A DNA stretch of 64,000 nucleotides from Diplonema japonicum (taxonomy: Eukaryota; Euglenozoa; Diplonemea; Diplonemida; Diplonemidae), in NCBI GenBank assembly GCA_964019335.1, contig OZ025659.1, positions 744,001-808,000 of the forward strand, read 5' to 3'. The translations under genes and the position numbers were made by a program. Shown one piece after another: positions 1-12,900 of this stretch. The notes below the pieces were generated by a model. The model was given only the letters and a program-made list of their open reading frames with translations, did no database searches and was not told the origin of the DNA. Every line of letters starts with the position of its first letter. The stretch's first letter is position 1.

Positions 1-20
1 AAGGGAGAAAGGACTCACAG

Positions 21-1304
21 GTTAAAGTGCGAGGGAACAGAATAGAGCTGGGTGGTATTGAGAGCCATGCGCTAGCGGTCGATGGTGTGCAGCAGGCTGT
101 GGCTGTGGTACAGGGCGACAGTAGTGAAGCGAGAATCGTACTCTATGTGACCCCAGAGGTGGAAAAGAAAGTAGTTATGGCCCACCTTGCTGCGTCCCTA
201 CCTCAGTACATGCTCCCGACTCTGGTACACGCAGTGGACTCCCTCCCCTTGAATCCAAGCACAGGCAAGGTTGACCGCTCTGCTCTCCCTGACGTGGAGG
301 ATGCCTACAAAGCTCCCGCTGGGACGTCCCTCCCTGACATCGTGCAGGGTCTTGTCTCAGATCTGCTCGACGCACCTGATTTTCCTTGGGACGCACCACT
401 GCACCCTACATTGGACTCCATCAGCATCATTATCTTATGTGAACGGCTGGAAAAGCAATTCCTAAAGCTCAATATCGGTGACTGGCACGGGATCAGCGAC
501 GGTGTGCCCGTGGTGTTAGCTGCGACATCTATCGATGACCTCTGCGGCAAGCTGTGCGGAGCTGTGCCGGAACTAGCTCAGTATAACAGGCGAGGGACGA
601 AGAAGAAGAAGGCAGGGACCAAAAAGCAAACACCACCCTTGATCGATGCCTGCAAGGCAGGCGATGTAGCGACAGTCACAGAGCTGCTTGCGGGCGGTGA
701 ATGCATAGAGAGTGCCGACAGGTTTGGGTCGACTGCCATACACTACGCAGCTGGGGCGGGGCATCTGGAGCTGTGCATGCTGCTGGTAGCGAAAGGCGCT
801 GATGACAGGGTGCCTGATAAAAAAAGTGGGCGGACCACGCTGCACTGGGCAGCTCGCCAGGGGAAGACCGATGTCTGCAGGTGGCTGGTCGAGGACAGAG
901 AACACGGTGTAGAGGTGAGAGCCAAGGACGACACCACACCTTTGCAACTCGCTGCATGGGGAGGGCACATCGAGACGTGTAAATGGCTAATGACGCAGTC
1001 AGCAAACGTCATGTTTATCAACAAGTGGGGGTGCACTGCTGTGCACTTTGCCTCACTCGCAGGAGAGCTCGACACCTGCAAGTGGCTGCACTCTTTAAGC
1101 CTCGACCTTTCACACGCCAATTACCAAGGTCACAACGCACTTCATAAAGCTGCGTACGGGGGGCACAGGGAGCTGTGTGAATGGCTGCACACCGGACCCC
1201 CTTCAATACCCATCACAGCTGACGTCAGGGACCAGCTCCCTTCAAGACTGGCTGCAAAAGCAGGACACGCAGAGCTTTCAGCCTGGTTATTGTCATTAGA
1301 ATAG
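21..1304 (+). CDS. Adenylation-domain C-terminus + carrier domain + ankyrin repeats (5' partial)
   Basis: This is the last exon of a longer gene. The window opens in an intron ending CACAG at base 20, and the frame is open from base 21. The first residues (VKVRGNRIELG) match the A8 core of adenylate-forming enzymes, and the NPSTGKVDR segment about 75 residues on is the A10 core with its catalytic lysine. A carrier-protein-like domain follows, with LDSISI around residue 132 supplying the serine that would carry phosphopantetheine. A lysine-rich linker leads into about seven ankyrin repeats that run to the stop. The protein could therefore activate an acid, load it on its own carrier arm and bind a partner through the ankyrin stack. 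Family members with this front end are NRPS-like enzymes or AASDH, but AASDH ends in PQQ propeller repeats, not ankyrins. The substrate cannot be told because the main part of the A domain lies outside the window. Confidence 0.8.
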   Translation, partial: VKVRGNRIELGGIESHALAVDGVQQAVAVVQGDSSEARIVLYVTPEVEKKVVMAHLAASLPQYMLPTLVHAVDSLPLNPSTGKVDRSALPDVEDAYKAPAGTSLPDIVQGLVSDLLDAPDFPWDAPLHPTLDSISIIILCERLEKQFLKLNIGDWHGISDGVPVVLAATSIDDLCGKLCGAVPELAQYNRRGTKKKKAGTKKQTPPLIDACKAGDVATVTELLAGGECIESADRFGSTAIHYAAGAGHLELCMLLVAKGADDRVPDKKSGRTTLHWAARQGKTDVCRWLVEDREHGVEVRAKDDTTPLQLAAWGGHIETCKWLMTQSANVMFINKWGCTAVHFASLAGELDTCKWLHSLSLDLSHANYQGHNALHKAAYGGHRELCEWLHTGPPSIPITADVRDQLPSRLAAKAGHAELSAWLLSLE

Positions 1305-1349
1305 TTTATTTAAAACTGATGCAGCTTGTTTACCACACTGCAGGGATGA

Positions 1350-2669
1350 ATGGCGACTAGTGATGCAGAATGCAAGTGGGTGAGTGGGATACCAGGGCAG
1401 CTGAATAGTGCCCTCGTCGATGGGTTCATGGTCAAGAAGAGCGGGTGCCAGCATAAGTTTCTGACGCACTTTCACGGCGACCACACAACAGGGTTGTACA
1501 AAAGCTTCAATGAAGGTATCATCTATTGCTCGGAAGTGACGAGGAACTTGGTGATTAGCGAGATTGGCGTCGAACCTAAGAGGGTGGTGGCCTTGCCTCT
1601 GGAGAGGGGGCGGGTCATCGAGACGTTGGGCTTGAAGGTAACTCTAATCGACGCGAACCACTGCCCGGGTGCCGTGGTGATACTGTTCGAGTCGATGCGC
1701 CCGCATGCAGCGTTCTTGGGTGTGCATACAGGGGATTTCAGAGCAGGATCACAACTGATTACCAAGATACAGTCTGCTGTTTCCGCCACTAGAGCTGCGA
1801 AGATAGACAAGCTCTGGCTTGACACGACGTACGCACTCCCTCCTGACAAGTGGCGGCTCCCCCCAATGGGTGACACACTGGATGCAGTGAAGAGGGTTTG
1901 CCTTCAGGAGCTGGAGCGTGACAAGAACACCGTATTCGTGATCGGGATGTATACAATAGGTAAGGAAAGGGTCCTCAATGCGGTGGTCGAGGCCACAGGC
2001 ATCAAGGCCACGCCTTGCAACTCGAAAAGGTACAACCTCCTCTCACTCTGCGGCTACGGCTCCATTTTGTCGCCGAAAGGTGTCATGACCAACGTCATTG
2101 CAGCGCCCCTGAACGACCTAAAGCCACAGGAGCTTGGCTCGATATACAAGGGGAGCAATATCGTCGGGTTCAGATGCACTGGGTGGGGACTCAGGAAGAT
2201 TGATATGCCACCTCCTACAACGACATCTGTTCAGCACCAGGCGGCTTGGAAGTTGCCCACTCCTGCATCTTACAGACATGGGAACGCCGTCGTGTACACG
2301 ATCCCCTATAGCGAGCACTCTAGCTTCGATGAGCTCTGCTCTTTTACGTCCACTGTAAAGCCTTCTCTCATTATCTCTACAGTGGGCGGAGAAGAAGCGC
2401 GCCTTGCAGCAGTTAGGGCAGTCACCCAGTCCCGTTATACACAACAAAATATCCAATCTCTTTTTGCGTCGAAGAAGCCTGTCCCTGTTTCCGCCTGCAC
2501 AACAGTCCAGCCTGCGGTGAGCCCTGGAGCGAGGAAGCAAACAGAAGTGAAAGGCTTCCACACTTTATTTAGCGCCCCAAAGAGACAGAAGTCGAACTTC
2601 GCGCAACCGGAAGTGATAGACATCGATAGCCTCGAGTCTGAACCCGAAGAGGTGGTAGATTTGACTTAA
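1350..2669 (+). CDS. SNM1/Artemis-type metallo-beta-lactamase DNA nuclease
   Basis: A single-exon protein of 439 residues. The metallo-beta-lactamase motif 2 HFHGDH is at residues 40-45, DANHCPG at 101-107, HTGD at 126-129, LDTTY at 158-162, and the beta-CASP part carries IGMYTIGKE and YSEHSSFDEL. This order is typical of the SNM1/DCLRE1 family: 5' exonucleases of interstrand-crosslink repair, end processing and telomere care. The C-terminal tail has a PCNA-box-like segment (QQNIQSLF) and two short acidic-hydrophobic stretches (VIDID, VVDLT) that look like SUMO-interacting motifs; those roles are inference. The start is the ATG at 1350, seven bases after an AG acceptor (1342-1343). An upstream ATG at 1346 opens a four-codon ORF overlapping this start. 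Which paralogue (1A, 1B, Artemis) cannot be decided. Confidence 0.88.
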   Translation: MATSDAECKWVSGIPGQLNSALVDGFMVKKSGCQHKFLTHFHGDHTTGLYKSFNEGIIYCSEVTRNLVISEIGVEPKRVVALPLERGRVIETLGLKVTLIDANHCPGAVVILFESMRPHAAFLGVHTGDFRAGSQLITKIQSAVSATRAAKIDKLWLDTTYALPPDKWRLPPMGDTLDAVKRVCLQELERDKNTVFVIGMYTIGKERVLNAVVEATGIKATPCNSKRYNLLSLCGYGSILSPKGVMTNVIAAPLNDLKPQELGSIYKGSNIVGFRCTGWGLRKIDMPPPTTTSVQHQAAWKLPTPASYRHGNAVVYTIPYSEHSSFDELCSFTSTVKPSLIISTVGGEEARLAAVRAVTQSRYTQQNIQSLFASKKPVPVSACTTVQPAVSPGARKQTEVKGFHTLFSAPKRQKSNFAQPEVIDIDSLESEPEEVVDLT

Positions 2670-2715
2670 AGTGTTTTCGTTTGTCTTACTGCATTACGAC
2701 GCTCATACAGGAGCC

Positions 2716-5700
2716 ATGCCAGCAGGCTGGAAATATGTCGTGTGCCATGAAGTCGTGTGTGACGAGAAGAAAGCAAAGGAAGACCTGCAAAAGCTCACCA
2801 GAGTTGTTGATACATATTTGCAAGTTTCAGGGAGGAATAGGAACAGACACAACAAAGTGCTGTGGAACATGTTTTATTCGCTTGAAGCAGAAGGCATGCA
2901 AGCTGCGATGCAGAAGGATCTGGGAGGCACGAAGGCGAAGTGCCCGGTGGAAGTCACAAAGCATCTAATCAAGTTCAAGGAAAGCGGCGGGAGAACACAG
3001 AACAATCTTTCCAGCCTTGTGTCAGAAGTGCTCTGGAAGTACAATGAGAGTCCAAGGGTGTGCTTTGTGATTCATCTTAGCACCGACGATGAAGGTGCTG
3101 TGGGAGTGCACATAAACGAGATGCTTGACATGGGGTCTGCACGGTTCCTCGTTATGTCGCCATACAGCAACTGGAACCTGACTAGCAGCGAGAGGGTGAA
3201 GTTCGAGCTAATCGAAGACAAGTACAAGAAGACGGCGTCTGCTGAGACATGGCGGTCGAATGACGAGGACGTCTGTAAGCTGCCTGCATACCTCCAGCGG
3301 CAGGAGGTGATTGACGCTGTTGATGCAAACGATGTGGTGATCATCACAGGACCGACGGGGTCGGGTAAGTCGACCATCTTGCCCATGGTCATCAGGCAGA
3401 ACAAGCTGTTCAAAAACACCGACGTGAAAATCCTGGTGGGACAACCCAGACGACTTGCTGCTGTGACGTTGTGCGAGCGAGTGCGGAAGCTAGAAGGCGA
3501 GCACCACGACGTTTACGCAGAGACATCCTACAGGATAGGCATGGACAACAAGACCACCTCCCTCACCACATTGGAGTACGCAACGTACGGCTCGATGGCC
3601 AACCTCCTTACAAAGTCGCCGAGGCTTGAAGGCTACACACACGTCTTCCTCGACGAGATCCACGAGAGGAGCCTTGATATGGACCTAGCGTTGGCGATGC
3701 TTCTACCGGCCGCTCGGAAAGGCGGTTTGAAGCTCATTATTATGAGTGCGACTTGCAGCACAGAGCCCCTCATGAAGTATCTAGAGCAAGTGGAGTTAGA
3801 CTGCGGCACTGGCTTCAAGGATCGGTACTTTCCCGTGGAGCTCACACAGGAACGGCAGCACAACATCGATTTCAAGTACCTCGGCGACGTGATGACCTTG
3901 TTGCATCCCAACAAAAGACGAGATTTGATAGAAGAGGACAGCAAAGACAAGCTTCTGGATGCGTACATGTCGGCTGCGAGAGAGTCGCAAAAAGGCTCGA
4001 AGGAACAACTTGCCTTTGAGCACGGGTATTTTAAGTGGAAACCAAAAGATAAATGGCAAGAATACTTAAAAAAGAAGCTACCCACTGCTGTGGAGATTGA
4101 GGAGGAGAGGAGCGGGTACCACAAAGAGATCAGAGAGGGATCAGAGGAGTATCTCAGTGGAATGATGGGCATACTCCGCGAGGAGGCTGAAGAGTACGCA
4201 CAGTTTGTGCTGAGGGGCACCAAGGGTCTTGAAAAGATGTGCGAAAGCCTTGGGGTCTTGGGGATCATGAGATCAGCACGCAAGCCAAGGGAGCTTGAGG
4301 AAGACATTAGACCAATTACCTTCTTTGAGTTGGCGGAGATACTGCCCAACAAGCTCACGTTCATGCTGCCAAATAGCGAGAGGGTAGAGCTTGCGTTTAA
4401 GCTACTCAGGCACTTGGTCAAGGTAGGAGACCTCAGAGGTGTTCTGCTGTTCTTGCCAGGGTTCCAGCAGATTAATCTGATCAAGAACAGGTTGATGAAG
4501 GACGCGTCTCTCCGTAAGAGAGCAATCGTGTTCATAATGCACTCGAACGTACCGCTGAGCGAGCAGAAGAAGGCCATGGAGAACACCGGGGAGATGGTTC
4601 AGGTTATCCTCGCAACGAACGCGGCAGAGTCGAGCATCACGCTGCCCAATGTAGATGCTGTGATCGATGTATGTCTGGGGAGGTACGAGAAGGACTTCAA
4701 TGTCATCCAAACGGAGAGGAGCAGCCAGGACGCTGCGAATCAACGTGCCGGTAGGACAGGTAGAACGAAAGACGGTGTCGTATACCGCCTTGTGACGAAG
4801 TTAGAGTGGACGAACATGTCCTCCTTCAGGAAGCCCGAGGTGTACGCCAAAGGATTGTTCGATCCCATGAGGAAGCTCCTGGCGTCCAACCACATGTCGC
4901 AGACAGCTGCGGACTACTCGCTCGACAAAATCCTGCGACGCATGATCCATCCATCTGGCACTGTCGATACAGAAGCCTGTGCAGAAAACCTAATCAACAG
5001 AGCGGCAGCAACACTCTTGCACCAAGAGGCTATCACGAGGCATGATGTTGAGACGGAAGAAACCGATGAGGAGGAGCTCGAAGAAGCAGAACATGAAGAG
5101 GAAGAGGAGGAGGAGGAGGAAGAAGGGGAAGACAGTCAGGGTCTGAAGGTGTGTTACCACTTGACGTTATTGGGTAAGTACCAAGCCTCTCTGCCCTTGT
5201 CGTGGCAGTGGGCGAAGTTCTTGTTCGTTGGCAGCAGGTTGGGTGTGCATGTGGAGTGTGCTTATGCAGCTGCGTTGTGTTCGCGTTCTGCTCTGTACTT
5301 CTTGCCTGACAGCAGTGCCTCTGTCCACTACTTCCTTCGGTTCGGGGGCGGGACGGCCAGTGACCCCATCATGGCCATCGAGACTATGAGGTACTTCATG
5401 TACCTAGATCAGCATGGGAGGATAGACCGTGACGGGGACACCATCGTCTTAACAGATGGTAAGGCAAGACACAAACTCAGCTACCGTGCGCTGAATGAGT
5501 CTCGTGAGACAGCTGGGGCCATCTTGGATGGCATGAAGCGCTACAGGATCGTGAAGCAAGTGAAGACACGCGCTTTCCACGGACACATGAGCGACGAGAC
5601 GAAGTTCCTCGTCATGCTTGCCTGGGCAGCCGCCTTCATCCCGAATATGTGCGTGTTCTCACCCAGCGAACAGCAGCGAGCAAGAAAGGTGAACAGTATA

Positions 5701-6780
5701 AAATGCTCTGCAGACGTGAAGCAGCGGTCGGTATGTAACTCAATCGCCATGCGCAACACCACAGGTGGCACTCACAATCGAGTGGGAAAGCGAAGCTGCG
5801 CGAGAAGAAGAGATAGAAAAGTTCAAGAACAGCATCGGCGGGTGGAAGAGCATCAGAAAGCTCGAGAACAGCGACTGGGAGCACGGTACACAACCTCAGA
5901 TTGCCACCGATAAGAATATCAGCTTCGTATGACACCTTTTTTTTAAGAATATTTCTTAACTCCTGCACAGCACCTCGTCACGTTCGAGAAAGCGAAGGAG
6001 AAGGTCTGGGGCGTGCACTATAAGGTGTGGCTGTCCGAGAAGTACTACACGATAAGCACACACATCATGGGGTGCAGTGTGTGGCGGGCGCATTCAGATG
6101 TGGACAACTGGGTACCTTTCGGGAAATGTAAAATCAAGGACAAGAGCGGGTACAAGGTGGACCACTTTGGTGTGGCGGACCCCGTGCTGTGCAGGGAGAC
6201 CATCATTGCAATCCCGTCAGAAATGAACGAGTTCAGGACAGAGCGCGAGGACGGTGCGTGGTGCATGCGCGACACAGTCTTCTTGCCGTTCCAGGGGGAC
6301 GGAAAGATACCTTTGTCCGTGGTTCTCGTGGCACTGATGACCAACAAGATGTGCAAGTCTGCCTACACCTACGAGCAGCAACCTTTCAGGATAGAGGATA
6401 TCACAGATGATCACAAGATCATCACAGTTGAGGACTTCCTGATTGACACGACGAAGGGCAACAACTGGATACGGTCAGAGGTCTTCAAGGACCTGAGAAA
6501 GGTCCTGCACTACACAGAAGAGAGTGTCAATAGCCACATAAGCCCTGCGAAGGTTGTGTCCTGGCTGGATAAGCTGCTTGACCTTACAGGGTACACCAGC
6601 GCGAGAGAGAGTCTCCTCAACTCCCCTAGCTGCGAAGAGCACAAGCAGTTCCTCACAAATCTCTATTCAAGAAAGAGTCTATATCAGCACAAGAATCATG
6701 ATTATGCCGATAACCTGGAAGAGCTCACACACCCTTATGACTGGTCGTTCGTCAAAAACCACCTCCCAGCGTGCCCGTAG
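2716..6780 (+). CDS. DEAH/RHA-type RNA helicase, three exons
   Basis: Exons 2716-5730, 5765-5926 and 5971-6780 join in frame to 1328 residues. Both introns are tiny (34 and 44 nt) with GTATG donors and CACAG acceptors. Helicase motifs appear in order: Walker A GPTGSGKS at 212-219, DEIH at 313-316, SAT at 344-346, and QRAGRTGR at 676-683. They are followed by a winged-helix/HA2-like region (LLGKYQASLPLSWQWAKFL) and a C-terminal region in the last exon that may correspond to an OB fold. Two oddities: a charged insertion of roughly 150 residues between motif III and the second RecA domain, and a run of glutamates near residues 785-805 just before HA2. The start at 2716 lies six bases after an AG acceptor; the open frame further upstream is probably intergenic. 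Splicing, decay or translation roles are all possible for this family. Confidence 0.87.
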
Positions 6781-6979
6781 GGGTTGTGCCATCTCAGAGG
6801 CTTGGTGGACAGGAACTTGTAGCAAGAATTTTCAATTAAAAAAAGAAGAGATTCTAAGAACAAACTTGTCTGCTTTGTCTTTTTTCACGTTTTCTTTTTT
6901 CCTATTTTTTCGTGGTCGCTCTTCTTACAATTCATCAGGTGACATTAGATAAGATTAAGACCCAAGGGACCAAGCAGCC

Positions 6980-9900
6980 ATGAACAAGGGGGGCGGTGCT
7001 CAACTGGGGACATGTCCCAGAACTGGGCTGCATTACCAGAACCTACCGAAGATGAAGCAGTTCAATGATAACCAATCGTTGCTGATGAAAGTGGTCGAAA
7101 AGAAGTCGAGCAAAGGGAAGCAGCAGAAGAGAGTGCTGGGGCTGCGCTTTGACTACTTGATTTTGAGCGAGCTGACGAACCCCCCAAAGGTGAAGAGATT
7201 CGTTAACGTAGGCCAGGTAAAGGAGGTACATTTCTTCGACTCCCCGAATAAGATAAGGACCACTGTGTTGAAGTTCCGACCCACAATCGACAAGCAGACG
7301 AAGCAGGAGCAGAACGAGGTGGATCTACAGTTCTGCCAGTCCGCCGACCCCAGGAATCCCTCGGACGGCCAGACAGAGTTCGTGGACATCTTGAAGCGGA
7401 TCGCAGAGGTTCGTAAGATCATCATCTCATACCACACAGCGACGTCTCTTGAGGAGCTCAGCAGGGCCAGCGCACTGCAGAAAGATAGAAAAGGCGGGTA
7501 CCAGTCACCTAATTTGATTTTAAAGGAAAGGAGGAAATCCCTCCCCCCCGAGCAAGGCGGTCTTCCTGCATCTCCCATTTCCAAGGTCTTCTCGTCTATG
7601 AGGAGCAGGTCTCAGTCATCCAGTCCAACAGGCAGCCGTACTGGCTCCCTGTCCCCCGCTAGCCCGAAGACCACAAACGGATCGCTACCGCCTCAGTCGC
7701 CCACGTCGCGTACGGCCCGTGGAAAGTCAGCACCTCCCTCCTCCGGTATTGAAGCAGACCCCGACTTCGGCGCGACTGTCGGCTCCGTGAACGGCTCATT
7801 CTCCTCCGTCCCTGGTTCCACCCGCTCCCGTACCGTTTCTATCGGTGTCTGCAATGAGGCTGAGCTCCCCCCAGTCATTGCCCCCCCCAAGGCACTCGCA
7901 TCGTTCAACGAACCGACCTTACGATTCATCAGAGTGGTTGAAAAAAAGAGCGCCAAAGGACAATTCCAAAAGCGTGTCATTGCCCTCACCCACTCAAAGT
8001 TGATCCTTGCAGAACTAAACTGCTCTATTAAGCGCTACTTGTCCTTCGAGTACATCGAGCACATCTACTACCAACCGAGGAGCAAGGTCAACGGGAAGAG
8101 GATCTACCAGTACCTTGTGAAGATCCCCAGCGAGGGGGTCGACATCCTCTTCCAGTTGTCTCATGATGACAGGAACGAGCAGAACGAAGACCAAGACGAG
8201 TTCCAGCGTGTCATCCGTCAGATCTTCACTGCGAGGTCGCTCAACATCCCGTTCGAACTGCTCCCTGAGCAGCCAGATTTGGTGCGAGAAGCACGGCTCC
8301 AGAAGCCGGAAGGATGGGTGAAGCCTGCACGAAAGGCCGCAGAGTCTCCGAACAGCCCGGCCAAGCAGCGTACCAGTTCCTGGTTTGGCGGGATGAGCAG
8401 GCGGAATTCGAAGCCTCCCGAGTCTCCCAAGTCGGTTAACACGAGTCTTCCGAGAGCGCGTCAAAATGCAGAGCACCCCGACTCTATCCCCGCCCCCGTG
8501 CTGGGTCCCGTGCCAACGAAGCAGAACGGAAACACACTTACAGCTAACAAGATACCTGACCAAGAACCTCTTGTCTCCGAGATCTATCAAGGGCTACAGG
8601 ATGATGAACAGGTCTTGTTCCGCGCCTTAGCGAATGTCAACACCAACCAGCAATGGTCTGACGTAAGGCGTCTGTTCAAACAGACGCACCCAGGTTTTCA
8701 CAAAGGCGACCCCATTGAGGCCATGCAGGCAGAGCTCCGAGGGAGAGACTACAAGAAGTGCGTAGATATCTTAAGCGGCAAAGGGATCACAATTGATGGA
8801 CCTTTGCTGAAGCCCGAAGAACGAGCAGCGAGCGCATGTTCTGGAGAGCCCTTGACGAGACTCAATAGCGCATTGAAGAGGCAGAAAAGTGACAAGGAAG
8901 AGGAGGTGTCCCCTCCTGTTTCACCATTTGTGCTGAGACACTCTGCGAACAAAGAAAGTGTCGCATTCTTGATTCAAGAGATACCACCTATCACGGTGCC
9001 TGCTGCCTTGCAGAGCGCATTCAACGACCCAAACACCGACGTGCTGTTCATCCGTGTTGTGGAGAGGGTGAGCAATACTGGGCACCAAGCACCTCGTGTC
9101 TTGGTGGTGACCCCTCACCATGTTATCGTGGCTACATTTATGGGGAGCATCAAGAGGTACATACCTTTGGAAAGCGTCCAGTCCGCTGTCATCACACGCA
9201 GCGCTGTTCGGCAGTATTTGCTGTGCGTGCCAAGCGAGGACAGCGATCTGCACTTCATCACATCGAACGACGAGAGAAACAGCGACGACTCCCAGACTTC
9301 CCTCAGGGACCTGCTTGTGAAACTCTTCCAACTCCGCTCCCTTCCTTTCTCAGTGCTTGAGGTTGCCGTTGAGGAGCTGAAGGAACACAAACGCTTGCCT
9401 GCCAAGAGAAGAGCGTCCATCGCACCTGCTGCTATGGACGGCGTGTGCTCCACGACAGGTCTCCCCACTACACCTTGTCCCGCACACCTAATGGAGTACG
9501 ACCTTCCTAATCTCCTTTATATTCGTATCGTGGAGTGCCGTAATGGGGACGAGCACAAGAAAGCTGTGCTATGCATTAACCACTCTACCCTAAAGTTGGC
9601 TACTGAGGGTGACAGAGTCAGCATCCAGGTGAACTCTATCACAGCTGTCATCACTCAGGTTATCGACCACTCTGGGGTCCCTGTCACCTTGTACTTGATC
9701 AGATCGGAGGGCGCCAAGGACATCCTGATCGCCCAGACTTATGACGAAAGGAACGCCAGTCATAACCAAGACACGCTTGGCGAGCTCCTGAAAGATCTCC
9801 TTGCCTTTTACAACAAGGAATTCGATGAACGTCAGCTGCCCCCCAGCGAAGACATCACGAAGCACGTCGACAGGGTGGCAGGGTCTGCAAAGACCAAGGT

Positions 9901-12900
9901 CGAACCTGAACAATCTGCTCCAGTCGAACAACAGCGCAAGGGGAGTGTGCCCCCCGGGCTTGCGATCATCGCGTCACCGCCAGAATTCCGACAGTTCAAC
10001 GCCTCCAACCTGCTGTACGCTAGAATTGTTGAAAAGATATCAGCAAAGGGCTTGAAGCAGAAGCGTGTTCTGATGCTGACTACTAGCAAGCTGATTGTAG
10101 CTGATGAGAAAGCGGGTGTCATAAAGAGGGAGATTCCTGCTGAGCTCATCACAGACATGTCTCTGCAACTCACGACAGTAAAACACTTCTTCAGCGGGAA
10201 GGAGGAAACCGTGTACACCATCTTGCTGCGCGTACCTAGCGAGGGACTCGACCTGTTGTTCGTGCAGTCGCATGATGCCCGAAACGCAAGTGACGATCAG
10301 GAGGAGTTCCCGAAGATCCTCCGCAGCCTCCTTGCACACCTGGATAAGTCTCTTGTGGAGAGGCACGTAGGGCCTTCGGAGAACATGTCTGAAAGCGCTG
10401 TGCTAAAGAGGGCAGACGGTCATAAAACTCCTGATAAGCATAGGGCCAAGGCTGTTGAGCTAAAGGAAGCAGAATCTGCTGTCGATGACATGTTCGCGAA
10501 CAAGGCACCTGCAGCCCAGCCGGCACCTACCCCAGTTCCTGCCTCAACTCAAGAACCTACCCAGGTCTCTGAAGAGAACACCACCCCTACTACTCCTCCT
10601 CCTATTCCTACACCTGCACCTATTCCTGCCCCTGTTCCTGTTCCTGTTCCTGTTGCTCAACTTGCAACACCTGCTCCTGAGCCTGTTGCTGCCCCTACCA
10701 CTGACTCCCCATCTGCTCACGTACCTGCTACCCCTGCGCCTGTTGTTCCAGTGCAAGAACCTTCAAGAGTGTCTACACCAGTTCAAGAGTCTTCTGCGCC
10801 TGAAACACAGAAAGAAACAGTCCCCATTCACCAAACAGTTTCCATCGAGGCGCAAGAACTAGAGAGGCTGAGGGAAGAGATTCGGGTGCTAAGGTCGCCC
10901 GAAAGGGACATGGAGCACGAGCAGCTGAAGCGGCAGCTGCAGGACGAGGTGGTGAGGTCCGAAGAGCTTAAGACGCTTGTTGAATATTTGCACAAGGAAA
11001 ACAATAGCAACAACGCGTCTCCAAGCAAGCCTGTGCGGGAGATCGACCCACTTGAGATGGAGAGGTTGCAGAATGAGATCCGTACTCTAAAGAAAGACAA
11101 GTCGGATGCAGAAAATAAATTAAGGTTAGCAAGGAACGCAGCGCACCAAGCCGCACTGGCGGAGGCAGATGCACCAATTTCGCCCACTTCATTGCAGCAA
11201 GTACTCCCTTCCAGCATGAGACCCAAGAAAGCACCTGCGGTTGACACAATTGTTGACTACAGCAAGCTGACTGAGGAATTCATCCTCCAGCTAACGCAAG
11301 CTGGCGTCGAACCCCACGAGATGTCTGTGTTCAACGTGCTGTCCATCAGGCAGGGCACCGACCTGCTCGATGCGTCGATTGCTGAGCTTAAGGAGTACTT
11401 GCCTGGCCCGCTGGTAAGACGGGTCTTGCGCATCGCAGGGTACCAGCCTGGGAAGACTGATTTCCACCCTTGCATCTCCATCAATGATGTCCCAGTAAGC
11501 AGCAGAAAGGAGGAAAAGGCGAGGAAGATAGCGCAGGAGAGGCTCCGCATCGTTCAGAGCGAGAACCAATCCTTGAAGGAGACAATCCTTATCCTCAAGG
11601 AGCAGATCAAGGTTCTGAGGGGGCAGCGGGGCATTCCACCTCCTGCAGGTGTTGCAGACTATGAGATGCCCTCCCCCACCACCTTCTCGTCGACCTCCTT
11701 CTCCCCCTCCCCAAGCCGCCCTCGTGAGGAAGAGCACATCGTGCCTGTTCACCACACACCCGTCCCCTCACCAACACCTTCCAAGGCAAAGCGAGACGTT
11801 AGTCAGGACAGAACATCCATTCGTGCTGGAAGCGAAGGAAGCAAGAGGAGTGGAAAGTCTGGAAAGTCAGCAAGGTCTGCCGAGCGAGCCAGGCTGAAGG
11901 CAGAGGCAGCCGCCGCACAGGAGGAGCTGGACAGACGCCTGAAGGAGGAGGAGCTTAAAAAAGCAGCTGCACGACAGCAGGAAGCCATACGCATGGAACA
12001 AATGGCGATCAAGGCGAAGAAAGCACACGAAGAGCTTGAAAAGAAGCGACGAGAAGAGAAGGAAGCGGAAGCCGACAGACAGAAGGCACGTGAGCTAGAG
12101 CTGCAGCAACAAAAACAACGAGAAGTAGAACAGCAGAGGCTGCAAGAAGAGCACGAAGAGGACGCCAGAAAGCTTCACGAGGAGCAACACAGACTGCAAG
12201 AACAGCAAAGACATGCTGACATAGAGCGAGAGAAAAGTACCACGCCTGAAAGGCTCGCCGCAACACCCCTGCTGCCAACGCTCATGTCGTCAACATTTGT
12301 ATGTAGCCACACCACGAACCACAAGCCACAGGACGAGAGCGATGTTCCTGAACCCGAACCCAAGCCTCCTGCGGAGCCTGTGAAAGAGCTGCTTCAGGAG
12401 GTTGTGCAGGAAGCTGTGCGGGAGAATGCAGAAGAGCATGTACACACTCCTGGAGATGCTGTGCAGCAGGAGATGCCCAAGGCACCGGAGGAAGATATTC
12501 AAGCTGCCATGCAGCAGGAGATGCCTAAGGTACCGGAGCCAGCACCTGAGGAGACTGTGCAATCGGAGCTGGAAAAGCCTGAAGAGCCTGTTGTGGAAGA
12601 AGCAGTCCCAACCACAGCAGCCACAGAGCCAGTGCGGGAGCTCGAGCAACAAGAAGTGGTGTCGGAAGCTTTGCCTGAGCGAAAAGAGCTCGAAAAGGTA
12701 TCCGATCCTGAACCCGAACTCGAACCTGTGCCCGTGGAAGAGGAGACAACAATGGCGGCGGTGGTGCCTGAGGAGCCCCCTGTTGAAATGGAAGAACCTG
12801 CGGTGCCCAAGGAGGATGTACCAGAGGAGCCTGTTCATGTGGCGGAAGTGCAAAACAAAGCGAAGACAGAGGTGCCGCCTATCAAGGTATTGCTTGTGGA

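Noticed and set aside
3633-4586. 317-codon minus-strand ORF
   Set aside because: It mirrors the helicase coding frame, is Ser/Leu-rich as antisense shadows are, and has no domain.
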